DNA from: Amorphophallus konjac
Lineage: Eukaryota > Streptophyta > Magnoliopsida > Alismatales > Araceae
Direction: 5' to 3'
DNA: 64,000 nt
NCBI GenBank assembly: GCA_022559845.1
Contig: CM040118.1
Span: forward strand, 236,329,224-236,393,223
Made by a program: the position numbers and the translations under genes. The notes beneath the pieces were generated by a model, which saw only the letters and a list, made by a program, of their open reading frames with translations, had not been told where the DNA came from and made no database searches. Positions 56,415-64,000 of this stretch are shown one piece after another. The first letter of the stretch is position 1; each line of letters starts with the position of its first letter.

Positions 56415-59400
56415 CTACAGTCCTTGCCAGAATCGAGACGTGAAACGAGGGTCACGATCTGAAATAATAGACTTTGGCACACCATGCAATCTGATAATAT
56501 TATCAACATAAAGGCGAGCTAAACTCTCCATGGATTGCTTCTTCTTCATTGCCAGAAAATGTGCAGTCTTCGAGAATCGATCCACGATCACCCAAATAGC
56601 ATCTTTACCCTTTGATGATCGGGGCAAACTTGAGACGAAATCCATGGTGACATCTTCCCACTTCCACTGTGGTATTTCAATCTTCTGCATTAAACCTGAC
56701 GGTCTCTGATTTTCAGCCTTAATTTGCTGACAAATCAAACACTTAGCTACAAAATCAGCCACATCCTTCTTCATACCCGGCCACCAAAATGACCGTTTCA
56801 AATCTTGGTACATTTTCTTACCACCGGGATGAATGGAGAACTTGGATCTATGGGCTTCTTCTAGCACTTCATCCTTCAATTCAACCACATTAGGTACACA
56901 CATTCTATGCTGAAATCTGACTACTCCATCCTCGTCTCGAGCGATACCTGCTTTACCAATCATACCTTGCGATTGAGGATCATTTAACTGAGCTTCCAAC
57001 ACTCGCTCCATAACAGCCGACCCAATGCATAATTGTGCAACAAAGGCTTGGCAAAGCTGAGACTCAACTGATATCATGGAACACGCAGCATCTTCCAACA
57101 TCTTCCAATCTTGCTGCATTAAGGTCCGCTTTCTGCTAAGCGCATCGGCTACAACATTAGCCTTTCCAGGGTGATATAGCAGTTCAAAATCATAATCCTT
57201 CAAAAATTCAACCCATCGCCGTTGACGTAGGTTAAGCTCTTTCTGAGAAAATAGATACTTGAGACTCTGGTGGTCAGTGAAGACTTCAAATTTAACCCCA
57301 TAAAGGTAATGTCTCCAAATTGTTAAGGCATGAACAACAGCAGCCAATTCCAAATCGTGCGTAGGGTAATTCTTCTCGTGCTCCTTCAATTGTCGAGAAG
57401 CATAGGCAACAACCCTGCCATCTTGCATGAGAACACATCCGATCCCGACCCTAGAAGCATCAGTGTAGATAGTGAACATATCACTGTTATTAGGTAGGAT
57501 CAGAAGTGGTGCTGAAGTTAGACGGTCCTTCAATTCTTGAAAGCCTTGCTCACATTCCTGGCTCCAAATAAACTTTACTCCTTTTCTTGTTAGCTTAGTC
57601 AAGGGTGCAGCAATAGAAGCAAAACCCTTAATAAACTTTCTATAATAGCCTGCTAACCCGAGAAAACTCCGGATTTCAGTGGGAGTCTTCGGAGCTTCCC
57701 ACTCGAGCACGGCTTGAACTTTAGCTGGATCAACTGCCACTCCACTACCAGATATTACGTGGCCAAGAAAGTGAACTTCTCTCAACCAGAATTCACACTT
57801 ACTGAACTTCGCAAATAGCTTGTGTGCCCGAAGAGTTTCCAGAACAATCCTCAAGTGTTCCTTATGTGCAACTTCATCAGGTGAATAAATAAGAACATCA
57901 TCAATGAATACAACCACAAAGCTATCCAAATAAGGTCTGAACACCCGATTCATTAAGTCCATAAATGCTGCCGGAGCATTAGTTAGACCAAAAGGTAGAA
58001 CCTGGAATTCATAATGACCATATCTGGTTCTGAAGGCTGTCTTGGAAATATCCTCCTCCTTGATTCTGAGTTGATGATAGCCTGATCTCAAATCAATTTT
58101 TGAGAATACCGAAGCACCTTGCAGTTGATCGAATAGATCATCAATACGCGGCAAAGGGTAACGGTTCTTGACCGTCACCTGATTGAGCTTCCGGTAATCA
58201 ATGCATAGACGAAGTGATCCATCCTTCTTTTTCACAAATAAGACTGGAGCTCCCCACGGTGAGACACTAGGTCGAATAAAACCCTTGTCTATAAGTTCCT
58301 GTAGTTGCTTCCTTAACTCCGCCAATTCAGCAGGTGCCATCCGATACGGGGCCTTAGATATCGGCGTGGTATCGGGCACAAGGTCAATAGAGAATTTAAT
58401 CTCCCTTGCTGGCGGCAAACCTGGTAAATCCTCAGGAAAGACATCCGGAAAATCCCGAACTACCTCAATTTCTTCTAGCAATGGAGTCTGAGGTACCTGA
58501 GTTGAGGTCACCATCCATGTAAGGAAAGCATTACCACCCTTATTCAGCAACCGGGCTGCCTTCATGGCCGAGATTATAAACTTTTCCGACCTGATCCGGG
58601 GCAAAGGATGAAAGAACTCCTTTTTGCCAGGGATACGGAAGACCACTCTCTTCTTCCGGCAATCAATGAGAGCATAGTGTCTCTCAAGCCAGTCTAACCC
58701 GAGAATGATGTCATAATCCTTCATTTCTAGAAGGTAGAAGTGACCAGCTAATTCTTTATCTCCAATAACAATAGGCAAGGAAGGATAGCTCCTCCCAGTT
58801 GAAAGAATTCCAGCAGGGGTGTGCACTAGAAGAGGCACATCCAAACTTGATGGCATGATGCCCGATTCAGCAGATAATAACTTGGAAAAATGCCCAGATA
58901 TAAAGGAGTGAGTAGCACCAGTGTCGAATAATGTTCTAGCATGGAAACCAGATACTAAGAGTGTACCTTCTGGCACATCTTCCGCTTGTTCCACATTCTC
59001 ACTAGTAAGAGCGAATACCCGCGCCGGTGCTCGAGGACGTCCAGCTGTCTTCATAGGTGCAGCAGCAGCAGTTACAGGTGGAGCTTGAGTTGGCGAGAAT
59101 GATATCAACTTTGGACAATCTTTGATCTTGTGCTCCGCGCTGCCACATCGAAGACATTTCCCCGCTAACATCCAGCACTCTTTACTTCCATGCCATTTGC
59201 CGCAATGTTTGCATTCACTTTTGGTGTCAGATGCTGAACCTCCTGCTCCCTTGGCTTGCATAGGAGCCGGCCTTGCAAGTGGTCGAGTAGGTGTCTGGAA
59301 AGAGGGTTTCTTCACATGGTCCCCTCGCTGGAAAGATGACGAAGGCCTCTTCAACAGAACCTTTTTTTCTTCCTGGTATTGCTCCATATCGCTTTCTTGT

Positions 59401-60137
59401 CGGCAAGCCGCACCGAGAGCTTCTTCCATCGAGTGGTGATTAAAGGCCACCAGTCTTGTCCTCAATGACGGTCGAAGACCCGACACAAATTTCTTTACCT
59501 TCCTTCGCTCATCAGCTACAATATGGGGTGCATATCGTGCCAGCTCAGCAAAACGAGCTTCATATTCCAGCACCGTCATGGATCCTTGGGTCAGAGTGAG
59601 AAATTCCTGCTCCATTTTGTCTTGGATATGCCCGGGGATGTACTTTGCTCGGAACAAGCGAACAAAGTCCTCCCATGGTACCTCCTTATCTCCATCCTCA
59701 AACTGATTTCGCAGCACCGACGACCACCAAACCTCTGCACGTTCTTCCAACATGAAAGTTGCTAAGTTAGTCTTCTCCTCTTCATCACATCGAATACTCT
59801 GAAAGATCTTCTCCATGGCCCGCAGCCAATGCTCTGCCACTAAGGGTTGACTCTCCCCCTTAAACGAAGGCGGGTTCAGCCTTCGAAACTTCTCCATGAC
59901 TGACGGTCCTTCAGCCCTCCTTGGTGCCATCTCCTGATGCAGTTGGGCTTGGGCCTGAACTTGAGCTTGTAAATCCGCCTGCGCATTTGCCTGAGTTTGC
60001 ATCGCTTGCACTAATCCTTGCATAAAAGTGCCATAATCCACCAATGGCGGTGGTGGCGGCGGCGGAAACCCTTGTTGACCTGCCTCAGCTTCTCTCCTTG
60101 GTTCTTCATCCTGAGCGGAACGACGACGAGGTGCCAT
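56415..60137 (-). pseudogene. Gypsy-1 Gag-Pol polyprotein, open for 1240 codons to one TAG
   Basis: The start is the ATG at 60137 ([13 protein letters not shown]). Order by approximate residue: Gag with [20 protein letters not shown]; zinc knuckles at 305-345 ([27 protein letters not shown]); protease near 404 ([10 protein letters not shown]); RT with [11 protein letters not shown] and FIDDVLIYS near 746; RNase H near 890 (IYTDAS); integrase finger near 1090-1130; integrase core from 1160 ([17 protein letters not shown]). It ends in a TAG at 56415-56417, where Gypsy-2 has glutamine. A single-frame Gag-Pol is usual for this branch. Since all else is open, the decay is very recent, or readthrough occurs. 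Confidence 0.92.
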
Positions 60138-60265
60138 TACCTGAAAGAAAGTAATTGAGTTCGTCTACATTAGTAGCCTTCTTAGTGTTATCTACCAGTC
60201 AATTAACCATGTTTGGAATGTGAATCCTTGCTGATGATCTCATTTATGTAATCTCAACGTGAAGG

Positions 60266-60277
60266 GCTCTGATACCA
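60266..60277 (-). other. Primer-binding site of Gypsy-1, initiator-Met tRNA type
   Basis: The minus strand reads TGGTATCAGAGC, separated from the CA end of the LTR by the five bases GGAAG. Confidence 0.95.
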
Positions 60278-60282
60278 CTTCC

Positions 60283-63200
60283 TGTAGCGCCCCGCCCCGC
60301 ACTCGGTACAGTATATAACTCCCTTCGATTACAAGGTGGATGCCACAGTGGGAAAATACCCAACAGTTGCCGGAGACAGGTTGAGTTTACACAAATTGAG
60401 CATACATTTTTTTTTCTTTATTTGCAGCGGAATAATAAAAGGTAATGTCCTCAGCAAGTCTAAATTACATTACTCCGATAGTCCAAATATGATAAAGCCT
60501 TACAAATTTGCAATACACATAATTGAGACATAGAGTTCACAATTTATTTAAAACATACAACAAAGGAATAACTATATCATAAATCACGCTTCCTCCACGA
60601 AGTCAGACTCAAATTCCACGTTTTCTCCAGATATATTACCTGAAATTTCAAGTGTAAGTCTACGAATAGACTTAGCAAGAATAACATTCAACACATCACT
60701 TGTACAAGTATAATGGGTTAAACTATCAATTTAAGGGACAGTTAATTAAATTGCAGAATTTAACATAAGATACGGTAAGGACTATGCTTGCAATAGAACA
60801 TGACTAACTGTATTCTACGAGCTTAGTATGCAAGAAGAAACAATTTGCACAAGGGAAGTTAAAACAACTAGAAACTTATACAGTTATACTCATGTGGACT
60901 TACACAGTTATACTCATGTGGAAGTCTAACCTCAGAATATACACATATACAGGTACAATTTCAGTTACTGATCATATAACAGAAAGCCCAAAGGCCACAA
61001 TTATTCTGAGGTAGATAGAAGTGCAAAGGACAGATGATAGAAACAGTAGACAGTAGGTAATAGAGGGAAGGACCCGGACACATTGCCCAAACTACTATTA
61101 GCTGGTCAGTAACCTCGAAAGGTTTAAACAGTCACCAAGTTACCTAGGCTTCGGTAACAAGGTCTTGATTACTGCGCAGAATCGGAGGAAGATATTTCCC
61201 CACCTCAAAAAGGATTTTACCCCCGTGCCCCGCGGGGTCAGAAGGCCTCCCCATACTGGGCATTTCTACAGTTTGGCCTCAGTACCATCTATAGTAGCAT
61301 TGTCCATAATGGTCCATAAGAATTTCAGTAATAGGCTTATTCAATATGCAACAATTGTAAAAATAAAGGGTACATGAGAAGTGTAGAGTGTATGAATAAA
61401 ACTGGAATATACACTAGTAAAATCATTGAGTAGAATATATATAAATGTATATTTCAGGATGATTTGCAACACTGAAATCATGATAAATTTAGTGAGACTT
61501 GTAGGTTTATAGTGAATACATTACTACTAATTTGGTAAGAACACCCCATGGAAACAATGACTTTACAGCACCTTAGAAATATATTTATAACATAAAAATA
61601 AAAAGGAATTAGGTGAAGTGGTAGAAGTATAAGAGTTAGATATATGAGAGAGGAACATTTTTCACGAAGGACTCAGAGTGAAAATAGTTTTGTAAGGATC
61701 TCAAAAATGGCAAAAGGTAGAAACTGTCATCTCGGATGAACAGTAACCGTATATGACAGTCAGTGATTAATTTGGTGATAACTCAAAATATGTGGGGATT
61801 TTAAGAAAATAGTTAAAAGATAAAATAAAGCTAACTTAAATATGGACAACTTTCATGAAGAAAGTATTTTGAAATGAAGGCCACACGGATGTGTAAACAG
61901 GCTTGACACTATTAAGGCATATCAAGTATAATTAAGTTAAAATTGGGTTTTACATTCTACGTAATGGTAACAGTCACTATTCATCAGCATATTCTAAAAT
62001 CTATAACTATTTATCTAAAGGGAATTTTGGAAAACTTATAACTACACATTTTATTAGTATCATGGGCCCCATCTAGGAAAAATATAAAATAAATAAATTT
62101 CCACAAAAATAAAATGTGACCCGAATTATGAATAGTAACAATAAAGCTACTAGATGTTAATCTTGTTAGAATCTAATAACCATATATAAGTGGTTAATGA
62201 GGGTTACAAAACTATGTTAAAAACACATAATCCATTAACTTTAACAAACTCTAACATGCTAAATCAACAAACTAATACTTTAACAAACTCTAACATGCTA
62301 AATCAACAAAACTAATACTTTAACAAACTCTACGTGCTAAATCAACAAAACTAATAAGGCAACATGCTATTAACAGGTTATATTAAGGCAACATGCTATT
62401 AACAGGTTGCGGAAAAGAAAACTACATTCCTAACAATCTAACCTATTTATCTAACTATCGTGGAGATCATGGAGGTAATCATTCCTTCTATTTCAAGCTT
62501 AAGCTACTATACTTATACAAGATAATTTGTTGAAAACCACACTTGCCTAGATTACACTCCAGAGCTGCAGAAGCGCCACTCCAGAGCCAGCAGATCTTCC
62601 CCTCCAAGAGCCTGGGTTTTCACCACGGATGAACCCCCTACCTAGCCCCTCCTCTAGATTTTAAGATAAAAGACCAGCACTAATGGTTCGTGCACAGGCT
62701 GGCAGGGAGGAACAGAGACTACTATTGGGGGTCATTGTCTCCCAATAAAAATGCCTCATTGTCTCCCATAATGCATGGGATTACCCCACCCCATGACAAG
62801 GACAACTAGATCAACCCCTAGGTAAGTGGAAAGCAGCGAATCTACCCTAGTAATCTTGGGTTTACGTTGGGTTTTACATCCTACGAATTAGATGAATTAG
62901 ATAAAAGTCACTATTCATCAGCATATTCTAAAATCTATAACTATTTATCTAAAGGGAATTTTGGAAAACTTATAACTACACATTTTATTAGTATCATGGG
63001 CCCCATCTAGGAAAAATAAAAAATAAATAAATTTCCACAAAAATAAAATGTGACCCGAATTATGAATAGTAACCTTTAAATATTAATGTGATTAACATAC
63101 TTCAATTGATGATTTGATAAAATAAATGCTAAAATTAATGACTTAAATTTTAAATTATATTTCCTTTATTTCGATCAAATTAATGACTAACATTATAATA

Positions 63201-63777
63201 ATTCACAATAAAGCTACTAGATATAATCTAACTCTAAATTAGCGAACTTAAATTCAATTAGGGTATTGACGAGCTTTTATTGGAAAAGGACAGACTAAAT
63301 ATGAGAGCTAAGTTAATTAAACAAGAATCTACTTAATAAGCCAAAGATGGAATAAGCATATTCATTTAACCATGGTGTAAAATCAAACATGCATTAATCT
63401 AGTTGATACATTTTAAACAAAATGATAAGGATTCCATTCCTAACCACATTCCAGGGTGCTTGATTACCCTATTAACATTTTTAATAATAACCTCGTACAG
63501 ATAAATTCTAACAAGGTTAATTATCTACTAATGGCACTTAACAATTACATTTATTCCAACTAGATCAATTTAGATATTTCTTAATCAAATTAGCTATTAA
63601 CATGCAATGGAATCATGATAAAATTACTAACATAAATAAATTATGAACATGGCTCATTTAAAAGAAAGCCGACAATATCATCATTAATATATTTATAAAT
63701 ATGCCGATAGATATCAACATTAATATAAATATTTATAAATATGCATATTAAGTGAAATAAAAATTCCGGATACTACA
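60283..63777 (-). repeat. Second LTR of Gypsy-1 (5' LTR of the left unit)
   Basis: 3495 bp, complete and without the MITE. It lies between two internal regions, so it serves as the 5' LTR of the left unit and the 3' LTR of the right unit. The candidate intron is 60640-62641, 2002 bp, the same length as in the left LTR after subtracting the MITE. Confidence 0.92.
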
Positions 63778-64000
63778 TCCTCTCCCCCTTAAAGAAACTT
63801 CGTCCCGAAGTTAATTGAGAAACATACCGAAGAGATGAGGGTGCTTTTTCTCCATATCCTCTTCGAGTTCCCATGAAGCCTCCTCATGGAGCGCATTGCC
63901 CCATAAAACCTTCACCAACGGGATGGACTTCGATCTGAGAACTTTCACCTTGCGATCCAAAATCTGGATTGGCTGAACTTCAAATGACAGATCTGGTTGT
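63778..64000 (-). pseudogene. Start of a second Gypsy-1 internal region: end of Pol
   Basis: Polypurine tract plus the last part of the Pol frame (chromodomain-like tail), identical to 55560-55782. It is cut by the window end, so whether this copy is intact cannot be seen. Confidence 0.9.

Larger units (their letters stand above)
51505..64000 (-). mobile_element. Gypsy-1: tandem Ty3/gypsy element, LTR-internal-LTR-internal (right end beyond the window)
   Basis: LTRs at 51505-55559 and 60283-63777 start TGTAGCGCC and end TACTACA on the plus strand. Without the MITE the left LTR is 3495 bp, exactly the length of the right one, and the two differ by few point changes. A primer-binding site, one gag-pol frame and a polypurine tract lie between them. 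From 63778 the sequence repeats 55560 onward, identical over the visible 223 bp, so a second internal region begins. One stop in pol is the only visible lesion of the first copy. Confidence 0.9.

Overview
The window looks like nuclear DNA of a flowering plant, probably heterochromatic. It is a dense nest of plant-type transposable elements: Ty3/gypsy elements with chromodomain-like tails and LTRs of 3 kb or more, a Tat-lineage gypsy element with a second RNase H and a G-patch, a CACTA transposon, a hAT-type MITE, and plant mobile domain (PMD) and DUF7745 genes. The gypsy primer-binding sites match initiator-Met tRNA. I see no ordinary host housekeeping gene, no rRNA or tRNA gene and no CRISPR. 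The species cannot be named from this sequence.

Layout, left to right. 1-1516: part of a minus-strand gypsy-type LTR. 1517-6644: a broken CACTA transposon (minus) with a TNP2-type transposase and the start of a second gene, whose proline-rich repeat is carried by an array of 118-bp exon-intron units. A solo LTR (1709-3477, TSD CTAAG) interrupts the array. 6645-7411: an LTR fragment. 7412-12507: a non-autonomous gag-only LTR element (TR-GAG type). 12508-15805: another large solo LTR. About 16449-27952: a heavily decayed Tat-lineage gypsy element (plus). 28007-28534: an intact second copy of its integrase C-terminus.

30309-50809 holds four minus-strand genes: three related PMD plus coiled-coil genes (called B, C and A here) and a DUF7745 gene (D). 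Their splice sites can be read directly and in gene A every intron is phase 0. All four carry in-frame stops. A complete 10.6-kb gypsy element (Gypsy-2, 36091-46658, TSD ATATA) sits in intron 4 of gene A. Genes antisense to and downstream of a Tat pol fit the additional antisense ORFs reported for some Tat-lineage elements, so B, C, A and D may be cargo of one giant retroelement.

51505-64000 is a young gypsy element (Gypsy-1) in tandem form: LTR, internal region, LTR, then the start of a second identical internal region. Its left LTR carries a 552-bp hAT-type MITE, and the right LTR preserves the empty site.

Two patterns run through unrelated families. First, the large minus-strand LTRs share a candidate intron of about 1.8-2.0 kb (donor AG|GTAGG, acceptor CAG|G) followed by a 47-56-nt acidic reading frame. 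Second, dozens of 20-27-nt GC-rich imperfect palindromes sit in those introns and upstream of TATA boxes, in the LTRs and also at gene A. Most disabling stops sit where glutamine is expected, which fits C-to-T decay of methylated DNA.
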